A stretch of DNA of 64,000 bases. Source: Clostridiales bacterium. Lineage in GTDB: Bacteria; Bacillota; Clostridia; Lachnospirales; Lachnospiraceae. The DNA lies in the NCBI GenBank assembly GCA_020859995.1, contig JAJBVE010000057.1, positions 40,412-104,411 on the forward strand, read 5' to 3'. Position 1 is the stretch's first letter; every line of letters begins with the position of its first letter. The notes below the pieces were generated by a model. It was not told the origin of the DNA. It did no database searches and was given only the letters and a program-made list of their open reading frames with translations. Both the position numbers and the translations under genes were made by a program. Shown here one piece after another: positions 45,507 through 54,251 of the stretch.

Positions 45507-46835
45507 TTATTCTGGCACTCCGTCAACATCTTCACAGTCGATGGCGCAGGTCCTTTCTTCCATCTGCGCGGCGCTTTCTTCATCAGCAGTGATGGATGTC
45601 CGGCTAAAACGGATGTCCCGTGCGTTGCGCATGTAGATGCCGCGCAAAGAATCTTTGAGAATGGTGCTGCCGGCGTCCGGACGCAGGTCGCGGAGATCTT
45701 TGGGCCAGTCCGTGATTTTACGGATGTGCAGGCGGATCCCGTCAAAGTCGATATCGGAAATATTTTTTGACTCATCGCCATAGATCAGGATGCCGTTTTC
45801 CCCATCGCAGGTGATGTTCTGAAAACGGATATTCTGGATCTGACCGATGGGGCTGTCCGCTTTACGCCTGACGGCAGTGATGGCGATCGGCTCAGCCGCG
45901 CCCCACCAGTGCGCTTTTGAGAACATCCGGGTCTGGATACTGATGTTTGAAAACTGGGCGTTTTCGATGCTGCCTTTGTCGCGGAGCATCAGAGAAATGC
46001 CCCGGTTGGTATGGTAGATAATGCAATTATCTACCATAATATTGCGGAATACATCTTCGGACTCTGTGCCGATCTTGATGGCGGCGCTGGTGGATTTCAG
46101 GGTGCAGTTTGTGACGACGATGTTTTCACAGGGGCCGTAGTGCATGGCGTGAAGCGTGTTTTTCAGGACGATGCAGTCGTCTGCGGTTTCTATATGGCAG
46201 TTGCTGATGTGGACATTCTGGCAGTGGTCCGGGTCGATCCCGTCGCAGTTGGCCAGGCGCAGGTTGTTCAGGATGCGGACGCCGTCGATGACGACCTTAC
46301 TGCAGCCGACCATGTGTGTGGTCCAGAACGCGCTTTTCGTCAGAGTGACGTCGCGTATGGTGAGATTCTCGATATGCTCCAGAAACAGCAGCGGCATCCG
46401 CGGATAGAAGGAGCCGTCAATGTGCCATTTCGTGATGGTTCCGTAGAAAATCTCCTCGTTGCCGTCGATTTTTCCGGTCCCCGTGATGGAGACATCCTGC
46501 GCGTCTTTGGCATAGATAAAGTATAAAAAGGGAGCGCCGGCATACTCGCAGTTCTCATAGGTGGGGACATCCAGTCCCTTCTCGATCACCACATTGTTAT
46601 GAAAAAGGTCAAAATCCCGCAGGTCATCGCTCGCTTTCAGCGTAGCGCCGGCCTCCAGATGGAGCTCCACGAAGGATTTCAGCTCCAGCGAGCCGCTGCG
46701 GAATGTGTTGCCGCCGGGCAGCAGCACCTGTCCGCCGCCGTTTGCGGCGCAGAGGTCGATGGCCTTCTGAATGGCTGCGGTATCCAATGTCACACCGTCT
46801 CCGACGGCACCATAATCAAGTATGTCGTAAATCAT
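45507..46835 (-). CDS. GH28 polygalacturonase-family enzyme
   Basis: The 442-residue enzyme starts at 46835 (MIYDILDYGAVGDG) after GGAGGAAG. It folds as a right-handed beta-helix. The catalytic acids are in NCDGIDPDHCQNV and IETADDCIVLKN, the GH28 pattern of three Asp residues. The His-containing loop is less typical than in fungal enzymes, but the block AIKIGTESEDVFRN matches bacterial members. No signal peptide is present, so it probably removes galacturonic acid from imported pectin fragments. The GH4 gene and ABC importer nearby support this. It is on the strand opposite to the importer, next to the AraC gene. Confidence 0.88.
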   Translation of the reverse strand: MIYDILDYGAVGDGVTLDTAAIQKAIDLCAANGGGQVLLPGGNTFRSGSLELKSFVELHLEAGATLKASDDLRDFDLFHNNVVIEKGLDVPTYENCEYAGAPFLYFIYAKDAQDVSITGTGKIDGNEEIFYGTITKWHIDGSFYPRMPLLFLEHIENLTIRDVTLTKSAFWTTHMVGCSKVVIDGVRILNNLRLANCDGIDPDHCQNVHISNCHIETADDCIVLKNTLHAMHYGPCENIVVTNCTLKSTSAAIKIGTESEDVFRNIMVDNCIIYHTNRGISLMLRDKGSIENAQFSNISIQTRMFSKAHWWGAAEPIAITAVRRKADSPIGQIQNIRFQNITCDGENGILIYGDESKNISDIDFDGIRLHIRKITDWPKDLRDLRPDAGSTILKDSLRGIYMRNARDIRFSRTSITADEESAAQMEERTCAIDCEDVDGVPE

Positions 46836-46866
46836 AATCTTCCTCCTGGATGTAGAAATTCCTGTT

Positions 46867-47060
46867 ATTCCCGCGAAGCAACGAGCCAAGTAGCCGTGCT
46901 TGTTGCACGGATATTTGGCGGTGCTGTGTGCCAGTGGCACACGTTTAGCACCGACCGGAGCGAAGCGGAGATGCCGCGAGGGTCAAAGACCTCGATGCTT
47001 GCATCGGTACAAATTTGATGCCCCGTATGCTTGCATCGGGGTCTTTGATTTGACATGACC
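46867..47060. repeat. Composite repeat and structured element (R2-related)
   Basis: ATTCCCGCGAAGCA at 46867 recurs at 57485. TTGCACGGATATTTGG at 46903 recurs at 571, and GACCGGAGCGAAGCGGAGA at 46953 recurs at 21002. From 46984 to 47047 an outer stem CAAAGACC/GGTCTTTG encloses two hairpins, CGATGC-TT-GCATCG and CCCCGTATGC-TT-GCATCGGGG. This looks like a three-way junction. The rest of the gap to 47253 shows no gene. Confidence 0.55.
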
Positions 47061-47253
47061 CGCTGCTGCCGGGGACAGCATGCAGGACGTCAGTACATTT
47101 CCCTGTATAGCGCTTTTTGACAATACCATAAGTTTTGAGGCGGGTCAATCCTTATCTTTTTTGCTTTTGCTTCGCCTGTTCCTTTTCTGCGCTGGAGTAA
47201 ACGCCGCAGACGGCTCAATCCGGAAATCAAAGCGCGGCATAAACAGCATCAAG

Positions 47254-48108
47254 CTACTCCGAGGCCTCTGCGGATTTTTTGCGGTAATCCCGCGGAGAAA
47301 TGCCGGTCATTTTTCGGAATACATCTTTAAAATAATTGCTGCTGCCAAATCCGCAGCTGATGGCAATCTTAGTGACGGAATCATCGGTGGAAAGCAGCAT
47401 TTGCTTTGCATTTAATACGCGGATCTCGTTCACATATTTTTTGTATGTACTTCCCGTCTCCTGATGAAATTTTTTAGAAAAATAAGTAGGACTTAATCCT
47501 GCCCGCTGCGCGGCTTCCTCAAGCGTCAGCGGGAGAGGATGGTTTTGCCGGACATACTCGATGGCCTCCACAATATCTCTGCTGAAGGTCTCTTTTTCTT
47601 TTTCCTTCACTTTTACCACGAAATGTCCGTCCCGCTTCAGGGAAATCAGCAGACAGACTGTCAGGTAGCGGACAGATTCTGAAGCGTACGCGTCCTTCAG
47701 AATACTTTCCTGATAGATGCGCTGAACCATTTTTTCGGCATTCAGCTGTTTTTTTGAATCAAGGGTGATTTTACTGGTGATATCCAGAAGGTTGGCTACT
47801 TCCGGATGCTTTTTGCGAAACTCCTCCGGCAGGGAGGTCTTTTGACAGTAAAAAGTGATTCGCTCACATTGCGCGGGACCTTCATAGCGGGTGGAGTGCG
47901 GCTCACCGGGAGCAATGATCAGGAAATCGCCCGCGTTCAGCTGATATTCGAGGCCGTTTACCGTGTAGATGCACCGGCCGGTCTTCAGGTAAAAAAGCTC
48001 GCTGAAATCATGGCAGTGCTCACAGGACATCTGGTAAGAGGGAGAACGCGTTTTTTTCTCTATAAATAAAAAGTAGTCTACATGAACCGCATTGGTTATT
48101 TTATCCAC
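47254..48108 (-). CDS. AraC-family regulator of the galacturonide locus
   Basis: The 284-residue protein has a cupin sensor domain (CEHCHDFSELFYLKTGRCIY and GDFLIIAPGEPHSTRYEG). The C-terminal AraC DNA-binding domain is at about residues 180-280, with LTLEEAAQRAGLSPTYFSKK and VTKIAISCGFGSSNYFKDVF as the two helix-turn-helices. It is divergent from the binding-protein gene at 48417 and next to GH28. A perfect TGTTCATGAACA palindrome lies between the divergent starts. It probably activates the importer, GH28 and GH4 genes in response to a galacturonide. The start follows GGAGG. Confidence 0.88.
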   Translation of the reverse strand: MDKITNAVHVDYFLFIEKKTRSPSYQMSCEHCHDFSELFYLKTGRCIYTVNGLEYQLNAGDFLIIAPGEPHSTRYEGPAQCERITFYCQKTSLPEEFRKKHPEVANLLDITSKITLDSKKQLNAEKMVQRIYQESILKDAYASESVRYLTVCLLISLKRDGHFVVKVKEKEKETFSRDIVEAIEYVRQNHPLPLTLEEAAQRAGLSPTYFSKKFHQETGSTYKKYVNEIRVLNAKQMLLSTDDSVTKIAISCGFGSSNYFKDVFRKMTGISPRDYRKKSAEASE

Positions 48109-48153
48109 ATTTTTCCTCCAAAATACTAAAAATTTATTTGATTATAGCATAAA

Positions 48154-48165
48154 TGTTCATGAACA
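48154..48165. promoter_or_regulatory. Palindromic operator candidate in the divergent region
   Basis: TGTTCATGAACA is a perfect 12-bp palindrome, 46 bp from the AraC start. ATTATA at 48141-48146, read on the minus strand as TATAAT, is a likely -10 of the AraC gene, so the palindrome would lie within that promoter. No other gene is seen between 48109 and 48416. Confidence 0.45.
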
Positions 48166-48416
48166 GAAAGACCGAAAAAGAGCATTCTGTCCAAAAAAGA
48201 CAAAAAAACTGTAGTTTTTAGTAAAAACACACATTATTTTGGTATTATAAGAGAATGTTTCCCGGTAAAATACTGTCATGACAGAGCCAGAAGGCGTCTG
48301 TACGGAACGAAATGTTGCAGGAAAACGGCCGGATAGCTGCCTGCGCAGCATATTGTCCGGCTCAGAGAAAACGACAGGGTCGTTTTGCAGCAAATTTAAT
48401 TCAAGGAGGAATAGAA

Positions 48417-49703
48417 ATGAAGAGAAAACTGATTGCCGCGATGGCGGCGACGACGGCTTTGACTGCTATGGCAGGCTGCTATGCTTCTGCAGAGACCACA
48501 CTCACCTTCGCATGGTGGGGAAATCAGACCAGGACCGAGCGTACACAGGCGGTGCTGGATATGTATGCAGAGGAGAATGAAGGCATTACCTTTGATACAC
48601 AGACAGCTGATTACAACGACTATTGGACCAAGCTGGCTACGTCAGCCGCAGGTAATGCTCTTCCGGAGCTGATCCAGATGGATTACACGTATGTTGATCA
48701 GTATGCAGACAATGGTCTGCTGATTGATCTGACTCCTTATGTGGAGAGCGGAGTGCTTGATGTGTCCAATATCAGCGAGGATATCCTGGCGGCCGGTACC
48801 GTGGATGGCCAGCTGGTTGCGATCTGCAATGGCGTGAATGCTCCTTCGCTTCTCTATAATAAGACCATTACGGATGAGCTGGGGATTGAAATCAATGACA
48901 ACATGACGCTGGACGAGTTCATGGACATCGCGCGTCAGATCTACGAAGAGACCGGTATCAAGACTGACCTGCCGTATGAAGCGGCCGATAACTGGCTTCC
49001 GTACATTTTAAGATCTGAGGATATCGTAGATATGTTTACCGACGATGGCCTGAATGTAGAGGATTCTTCCGCATTCGAGCGTTTCTTTGAGATTTATCAG
49101 ATCGGCGCGGAGGAAGGCTGGATCATCGGCGCTGACATTCACGCTGAGCTGACCTCCAACTCTGTAGAAGAGAGCCCGCTGATTTATTATTCATCAGAAT
49201 CCACACAGTCCTGGTGCGCGTTCTTCTGGTCCAACCAGCTCTCCGCTATGACGGAAGCTGCTCCGGAAGATATGGAAATCGGCATTACGACCTGGCCGTC
49301 TGACGATCCTGTAAAGTCTGACTTCCTGAAGCCGAGCCAGTTCTTCTCTGTAACCCGTGACGCTGGTGAGAACGAGGAAGAGGCTGTTAAGGTTCTTAAC
49401 TACATCATCAACTCTGTAGAAGCAAATGAGATCCTTCTTGGAGAAAGAGGTGTTCCGGCGACATCCGTTGTGGCAGAAGCAATCTCTCCGCTGCTTGACG
49501 AGGCTGGCCAGACTGTTACCGCATTTATCAACGATGTTGTGACGCCGAACAGCTCGACAATCAGCGCGGCAGTACCGGAAGGCGCAAGTGAGGTATTTGA
49601 TTACGCGAACCAGCTGGTAGATATGGTTCTTTACGGTCAGATGGATGCGGCAGAAGCTGCAGAGTCCCTCTTTACAGAAGGAAACTCGATCATGAGCCGC
49701 TGA
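48417..49703 (+). CDS. Sugar-binding protein of the galacturonide ABC importer
   Basis: The 428-residue protein is placed at the ATG at 48417, six bases after AAGGAGGA; upstream in-frame codons lack a ribosome site. The signal peptide MKRKLIAAMAATTALTAMAG is followed by Cys21. The lipobox MAGC is imperfect at -3, and an ASA site just after it could be cut instead. The mature part begins TLTFAWWGNQTRTERTQ, typical of CUT1 family 1 binding proteins. Two permeases follow, then GH4. A partial terminator at 49820 separates it from the permeases and would favour its higher expression. Confidence 0.9.
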   Translation: MKRKLIAAMAATTALTAMAGCYASAETTLTFAWWGNQTRTERTQAVLDMYAEENEGITFDTQTADYNDYWTKLATSAAGNALPELIQMDYTYVDQYADNGLLIDLTPYVESGVLDVSNISEDILAAGTVDGQLVAICNGVNAPSLLYNKTITDELGIEINDNMTLDEFMDIARQIYEETGIKTDLPYEAADNWLPYILRSEDIVDMFTDDGLNVEDSSAFERFFEIYQIGAEEGWIIGADIHAELTSNSVEESPLIYYSSESTQSWCAFFWSNQLSAMTEAAPEDMEIGITTWPSDDPVKSDFLKPSQFFSVTRDAGENEEEAVKVLNYIINSVEANEILLGERGVPATSVVAEAISPLLDEAGQTVTAFINDVVTPNSSTISAAVPEGASEVFDYANQLVDMVLYGQMDAAEAAESLFTEGNSIMSR

Positions 49704-49819
49704 TGATGAGTGATTGAATGACTGAATTTTTCACACATGGGCGCGGGAGAAATCTATCGCTTTCCTGTCCGCGTCCGGTGCGGCGGATAGAGAGAAAAGA
49801 GTTTCTTTATCTGACATAA

Positions 49820-49855
49820 AACTCTCTGGCGTGCTTCTGGCCAGAGAGTTTTTCA
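49820..49855 (+). terminator. Operon-internal terminator after the binding-protein gene
   Basis: AACTCTCTGGC at 49820-49830 pairs with GCCAGAGAGTT at 49840-49850, followed by a short T run. The permease genes follow in the same direction. Partial read-through here would give more binding protein than permease. Confidence 0.7.
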
Positions 49856-49926
49856 AAAATTCCCGTATATTCTTTGCCTGATCCTGCACAGGTAAGAATA
49901 TAGGAGCTTAGGAGGTAGCCATTATT

Positions 49927-50835
49927 ATGAATAAAAAGAAACAAACCCTGAGCCAGTGGCTGAATAAAAATTCTACTGCGGGCGTGGTTTGTACACTTCC
50001 ATTTATCATCGGCTTTGCGTTGTTTATGATTGTACCGATGGGAATGTCGCTTTACTACGCTTTTTGTGATTACAATATTATTTCTCCGCCGACCTTCAGC
50101 GGGCTCAAAAATTTCCAGCGTATGCTGACGGATACCACGTTCTGGACAACGCTGAGAGTTACCTTTAAGTTTGCATTTATTTCAGTGCCGCTCAAGCTGC
50201 TGTTTGCGCTGATTGTCGCCCTGCTGCTCTTTAAAGGAACGAAGATGACCGGCATCTACCGAGCCATGTACTATCTGCCGTCGATCATCGGAGGCTCCGT
50301 GGCGGTGGCGGTTCTCTGGAAGCGGATGTTCTCCCAGAACGGCTCGATCAACGCAATCCTCATGGCGCTGGGTGTCATAGACTCGCCCGTGTCCTGGCTG
50401 GGCAATACAAGTACTGCCCTGTGGACACTGATTATTCTTGCCGTCTGGCAGTTCGGCTCTTCGATGCTGATTTTCCTCTCCGCCCTGAAACAGATTCCGA
50501 CGACTCTTTATGAAGCGGCGCGGGTGGACGGGGCGAACGGCAGGAAGCAGTTCTTCCGCATCACGCTGCCGCTGATTACGCCCAACATTCATTTTAATCT
50601 GGTCATGCAGCTGATCAACGGATTCCTCGCGTTCACACAGTGCTATATCATCACGCAGGGCAAGCCTCTGAATTCCACACTGCTTTACACGGTGTATATG
50701 TATCAGCAGTCCTTTGAATTCGGAAGTGCCGGATACGGCGCGGCCATGGCGTGGGTGATGCTTCTTCTGATCGGACTGATTACTCTGATTCTTTTTGCTA
50801 CAAGGAAATTATGGGTATATGACGGAGGATTTTAG
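49927..50835 (+). CDS. Sugar ABC transporter permease (UgpA/MalF type)
   Basis: The 302-residue membrane protein has about six helices. The EAA loop is LYEAARVDGANGRKQFFRIT near residues 195-214. It is the first permease of the CUT1 importer that begins with the binding protein at 48417. The second permease follows after three bases, so translation is coupled. GH28 and GH4 nearby suggest oligogalacturonides as substrate. The start follows TTAGGAGGTAG. The ATPase is probably a shared MsmX-like protein encoded elsewhere. Confidence 0.92.
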   Translation: MNKKKQTLSQWLNKNSTAGVVCTLPFIIGFALFMIVPMGMSLYYAFCDYNIISPPTFSGLKNFQRMLTDTTFWTTLRVTFKFAFISVPLKLLFALIVALLLFKGTKMTGIYRAMYYLPSIIGGSVAVAVLWKRMFSQNGSINAILMALGVIDSPVSWLGNTSTALWTLIILAVWQFGSSMLIFLSALKQIPTTLYEAARVDGANGRKQFFRITLPLITPNIHFNLVMQLINGFLAFTQCYIITQGKPLNSTLLYTVYMYQQSFEFGSAGYGAAMAWVMLLLIGLITLILFATRKLWVYDGGF

Positions 50836-50838
50836 AAT

Positions 50839-51684
50839 ATGAAGGCAAAAAAGAGAACTTTGAATATCATTTATCATGTACTTGTGTTTTGCTTTGGACT
50901 GGTAATGATTTATCCTCTGATTTGGATGATCATGAGCTCCTTCAAGGAAACAAATACCATCTTTACGACGGCGGGCAGTCTGATTCCGGAAAAATTTACT
51001 CTGGAAAATTATGTGAATGGCTGGAAGGGCTTTGCGAATGTGAGTTTCCGGGTATTTTTCCAGAATTCCCTGTTTATCTCCATTATTGCCACCATCGGGA
51101 CAGTTTTTTCCTCTGCTGTCGTGGCCTATGGGTTTGCACGGTGTGAATTCAGGGGAAAAAAGATTCTGTTTGCAGCTATGCTGGTTTCTATGATGCTGCC
51201 GGCGCAGGTGCTGATGATTCCGCAGTATCTTTGGTATCAGAAGCTGGGCTGGGTCGGAACATATCTTCCGCTGATTGTGCCTTATTTCTTCGCAATACAG
51301 GGATTTTTCGTCTACATGATGACAAACTTTATCGAAGGAATTCCGAAAGAACTGGATGAGGCGGCGAAAATTGACGGCTGCTCTTATTATACGATTTTTA
51401 CCAGAATTATTTTTCCGCTGATGACGCCCACCCTGATCAGCTCGGTTATTTTCTCCTTTATGTGGAGATGGGACGACTTCCTCAGTGCGCTGCTCTATGT
51501 CAGCAATACGGTGAGATATCCGGTCAGCCTGGCTCTGAAGCTGTTCTGTGACTCGAGCTCATCATCGGATTACGGCGCCATGTTCGCCATGGCCACACTG
51601 TCAATTATCCCCGCAGTGCTGATTTTCCTGTTTTTCCAGCAATACCTGGTGGAAGGCGTCAGTACGTCCGGCCTGAAGGGGTAA
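50839..51684 (+). CDS. Sugar ABC transporter permease (UgpE/MalG type)
   Basis: The 281-residue second permease has about six membrane helices and an EAA loop ELDEAAKIDGCSYYTIFTRI near residues 170-189. The start lies only three bases after the previous stop, and its ribosome site ACGGAGGAT overlaps the previous gene. It forms the translocation pore with the UgpA-type subunit. The GH4 gene follows 25 bp downstream, in line with one operon for import and hydrolysis. Confidence 0.92.
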   Translation: MKAKKRTLNIIYHVLVFCFGLVMIYPLIWMIMSSFKETNTIFTTAGSLIPEKFTLENYVNGWKGFANVSFRVFFQNSLFISIIATIGTVFSSAVVAYGFARCEFRGKKILFAAMLVSMMLPAQVLMIPQYLWYQKLGWVGTYLPLIVPYFFAIQGFFVYMMTNFIEGIPKELDEAAKIDGCSYYTIFTRIIFPLMTPTLISSVIFSFMWRWDDFLSALLYVSNTVRYPVSLALKLFCDSSSSSDYGAMFAMATLSIIPAVLIFLFFQQYLVEGVSTSGLKG

Positions 51685-51709
51685 GTCTATAGCATAGGAG
51701 AATGACATC

Positions 51710-53083
51710 ATGAGAATTACTGGAAAAAAAGCAGAAGACCTGCAGATTGCTTATATCGGCGGCGGTTCACGCGGCTGGGCGTGGACTTTCATGACGGATC
51801 TGGCGATGGACGATACCCTCTCGGGCACCATCCGTCTCTATGACATTGACCAGGCGGCGGCAAAGGCGAATGAATGCATCGGAAACCATCTGACCGCGCG
51901 CGCGGACAGTGTCGGCGACTGGAAGTATGTAGTGAAGAACACGCTGGAAGAGGCGCTCACCGGGGCGGATTTTGTGATCATTTCCATCCTGCCGAAGACC
52001 TTTGACGAGATGGCGGTAGACGTCCATATGCCGGAGCGGCTGGGCATCTACCAGTCCGTGGGAGACACGGCGGGTCCTGGAGGGATGATGCGCGCGATGC
52101 GCACCCTGCCTTTGTTTGCAGACTTTGCGCGGGCCATCCGGCAATACTGCCCGCAGGCCTGGGTGATCAACTACACGAACCCAATGTCTTTGTGCGTAAA
52201 GACTCTTTACCATGTGTTCCCGGAGATCAAAGCCTTCGGCTGCTGCCATGAGGTATTCGGGACGCAGAAGGTTCTCGCGCTGGTAGCGCAGCAGGCGCTT
52301 GGATGCGAGGCGATCGACCGGAGAGAAATCGAGGTCAATGTACTCGGAATCAATCATTTTACCTGGCTGGATTACGCGTCTTATCAGGGGATCGACCTGA
52401 TGCCGATCTGGAAACAATACGTGGAACAGCACTACGAAGAAGGACTGGATGAAAAAGACCACAACTGGGCGAATTCCTCCTTCAACTGCGCGCACCGCGT
52501 GAAGATGGACCTGACCCGCAGGTACGGGTGGCTGGCGGCAGCGGGCGACCGGCATCTGGCGGAATTCATGCCGGGTGATGAGTACCTGAAGGATCCCCAG
52601 ACCGTGAAAAGCTGGAAATTCTCCCTGACCTCGGTGGACTGGCGCAAGCAGGACCTCAAAGAGCGTCTGGCCCGTTCTGCCCGTCTGGTATCCGGCGAGG
52701 AAGAGATTCCGCTGGAGCCGACCGGCGAGGAAGGTATTCTTCTGATCAAGGCACTCTGCGGCCTCGGGCGTGTGGTCAGCAATGTCAATCTCCCGAACGA
52801 CGCCGGGCAGATCTCGAACCTGCCGCAGACGGCAGTCGTAGAAACCAATGCTCTGTTTGAACGTGACCAGATCCGCCCCATCTACGCCGGAGCGCTCACA
52901 CCGGAAATCCACGAGCTGATCCGTCCGCACGTGGAAAATCACGAGCGTGTCCTGCAGGCCGCCCTCGAGGGCGACACTGAGCTGCTCGTACAGGCATTTC
53001 TTAACGACCCGCTTGTAAAGGGCAGAGCAGGAGAGACGGAAGTGCGCGCGCTGGTCACGGACATGCTGAAGGCTACGATGTGA
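51710..53083 (+). CDS. GH4 alpha-galacturonidase-like hydrolase
   Basis: The 457-residue enzyme needs NAD and a divalent metal. The dinucleotide motif is IAYIGGGSRGWAWTF near residues 13-27. The family blocks are VINYTNPMSLCVK, FGCCHEVFGT (metal-binding Cys and His) and LGINHFTWLDY. The Cys-His form and surrounding sequence resemble the LplD branch, for which alpha-galacturonidase activity is known. GH4 enzymes cut by an oxidation-elimination route. Together with GH28 and the importer it would release galacturonic acid in the cytoplasm. The exact linkage is not proven by sequence. The start follows AGGAGA. Confidence 0.88.
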   Translation: MRITGKKAEDLQIAYIGGGSRGWAWTFMTDLAMDDTLSGTIRLYDIDQAAAKANECIGNHLTARADSVGDWKYVVKNTLEEALTGADFVIISILPKTFDEMAVDVHMPERLGIYQSVGDTAGPGGMMRAMRTLPLFADFARAIRQYCPQAWVINYTNPMSLCVKTLYHVFPEIKAFGCCHEVFGTQKVLALVAQQALGCEAIDRREIEVNVLGINHFTWLDYASYQGIDLMPIWKQYVEQHYEEGLDEKDHNWANSSFNCAHRVKMDLTRRYGWLAAAGDRHLAEFMPGDEYLKDPQTVKSWKFSLTSVDWRKQDLKERLARSARLVSGEEEIPLEPTGEEGILLIKALCGLGRVVSNVNLPNDAGQISNLPQTAVVETNALFERDQIRPIYAGALTPEIHELIRPHVENHERVLQAALEGDTELLVQAFLNDPLVKGRAGETEVRALVTDMLKATM

Positions 53084-53132
53084 GAGCAGAGCTTAAAGCG
53101 TACCTTTGTGCTCGCAAGGCAGATTATCTGAT

Positions 53133-53160
53133 ATGCTGAAGACGACGATGTGAGGGCAGG
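53133..53160 (+). repeat. Duplicated 3' end of the GH4 gene
   Basis: GATATGCTGAAGACGACGAT and the TGTGAGGGCAG that follows repeat, with few changes, the last codons and stop of the GH4 gene at 53061-53090. The copies are about 71 bp apart. The second copy is outside any gene. Confidence 0.6.
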
Positions 53161-53221
53161 GGTCGTTGCTTCGCGGGACAAAAAAAGAAAAAAGAATACG
53201 AGAATTATTATGACAGAGAAA

Positions 53222-53263
53222 GGCACCAGGCAGCGGGAATTTCTTCCCACTGTCTGGTGTTGT
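53222..53263. terminator. Long hairpin between GH4 and the XRE gene
   Basis: CACCAGGCAG pairs with CTGTCTGGTG, and an inner GGGAA pairs with TTCCC. There is no T tract. It lies between converging genes. Confidence 0.55.
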
Positions 53264-53302
53264 GCTGTCAGGAATTCTATAAGGAACGATCGGGGCAGAT
53301 CC

Positions 53303-53644
53303 TTACGTCCTCAGTGCCTTAAGATAACTGGTAATAATGGTTTCCAGATGTTCCCGTTTGTCATTCGGGCAGGACTGGATCAGAGCCTCAAAGGTTTCCA
53401 TATCGGTATCTTCGGCTGTATTGGCCGCTTCTTGTTTCGGGCCGAAGAGAATATAGTCCGTGCTGACATTCAAGGCCTGAGAAAAAGCGCATAAGGTTTC
53501 CAGAGACATTCCCTTCTTCCCGAGCTCAATATCGTAGCAGAATCTGGGGGAAATGTTCAGAAACTCTGCCAGCTGCTCGCGGCTGTATCCGTGCGCCTCC
53601 CTCAATCGGCGGATTCGTTGGCCGATGATTAGTTTGCTTTGCAT
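53303..53644 (-). CDS. XRE-family helix-turn-helix regulator
   Basis: The 113-residue protein has an N-terminal Cro/C1-type domain at about residues 7-64, with YSREQLAEFLNISPRFCYDI as the helix-turn-helix and LSTDYIL-like VSTDYILFG ending the domain. A short helical tail with an acidic linker follows. The ribosome site is AGAGGAGGG. It is divergent from the SdpR gene with 273 bp between, and might be unrelated to it. Its target is unknown. Confidence 0.85.
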   Translation of the reverse strand: MQSKLIIGQRIRRLREAHGYSREQLAEFLNISPRFCYDIELGKKGMSLETLCAFSQALNVSTDYILFGPKQEAANTAEDTDMETFEALIQSCPNDKREHLETIITSYLKALRT

Positions 53645-53842
53645 CGTAAGCCCTCCTCTTTTGTTTTATAAGAAAAGTAACAGTGCTAAGATGAAAGTGA
53701 AATGAACCAGCAGACAAAATTAAATGAACTTTAAGGCAATATTCAATTGCCAGTAAGTTCCAAATGAGAGCAAAGCAATGACCGGAATTACACTGAATCG
53801 GCATTTTTTGCACAGGTATTTAGAAAATATTCAAAATACCTC

Positions 53843-53894
53843 TTGACAAAGGAGATCCTGCCTGCTAAATTGTATTTAGAAAACAATCTAAATA
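53843..53894 (+). promoter_or_regulatory. SdpR promoter with palindromic operator
   Basis: TTGACA at 53843-53848 and TAAATT at 53866-53871 are 17 bases apart. TATTTAGA at 53873-53880 and TCTAAATA at 53887-53894 form a perfect inverted repeat with a six-base centre. It covers the expected transcription start. This fits autorepression by the ArsR-type regulator encoded just downstream. Confidence 0.75.
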
Positions 53895-53917
53895 GTTGCA
53901 ATGTGGAGTGAGAACGG

Positions 53918-54184
53918 ATGGCGTTTGCGGAGACATTTAAAGCACTTTCTGATCCGGTCAGAAGGCAGATCCTGGAGCTTTTAAAGTCCAAAAGACTCTC
54001 AGCCGGGGAGATTGGCAGCCATTTTGACATGACGGGCGCGACGATTTCCTATCATCTGAGTATTTTGAAAAAAGCGGATCTGGTGAGAGAGGAGCGGGAG
54101 AAAAATTTTATTTATTACGAGCTGAATACCTCAGTGCTGGAGGAAGTCATGCTCTGGCTGTCGGATTTGAGGGATGGCGGATGA
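53918..54184 (+). CDS. sdpR: SdpR-type ArsR-family autorepressor
   Basis: The 88-residue winged-helix protein reads FKALSDPVRRQILELLKSKR and then SAGEIGSHFDMTGATISYHL as its recognition helix. No metal-binding cysteine pair is present, which separates it from metal-sensing ArsR proteins. In B. subtilis SdpR represses its own operon and is sequestered at the membrane by SdpI bound to the toxin SdpC. The next gene encodes SdpI. The operator at 53873 fits autoregulation. Confidence 0.87.
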   Translation: MAFAETFKALSDPVRRQILELLKSKRLSAGEIGSHFDMTGATISYHLSILKKADLVREEREKNFIYYELNTSVLEEVMLWLSDLRDGG

Positions 54185-54251
54185 GTGTATCGTATCTTTA
54201 AATATGAGGCTTTCATTTGTGCTGGTTCTGCCACAAGGGAGGATGAGAAGT

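Noticed and set aside
51767..52942. Minus-strand open frame of 391 codons inside the GH4 gene
   Set aside because: It is a shadow of the GH4 frame in GC-rich sequence, with no recognisable domain.
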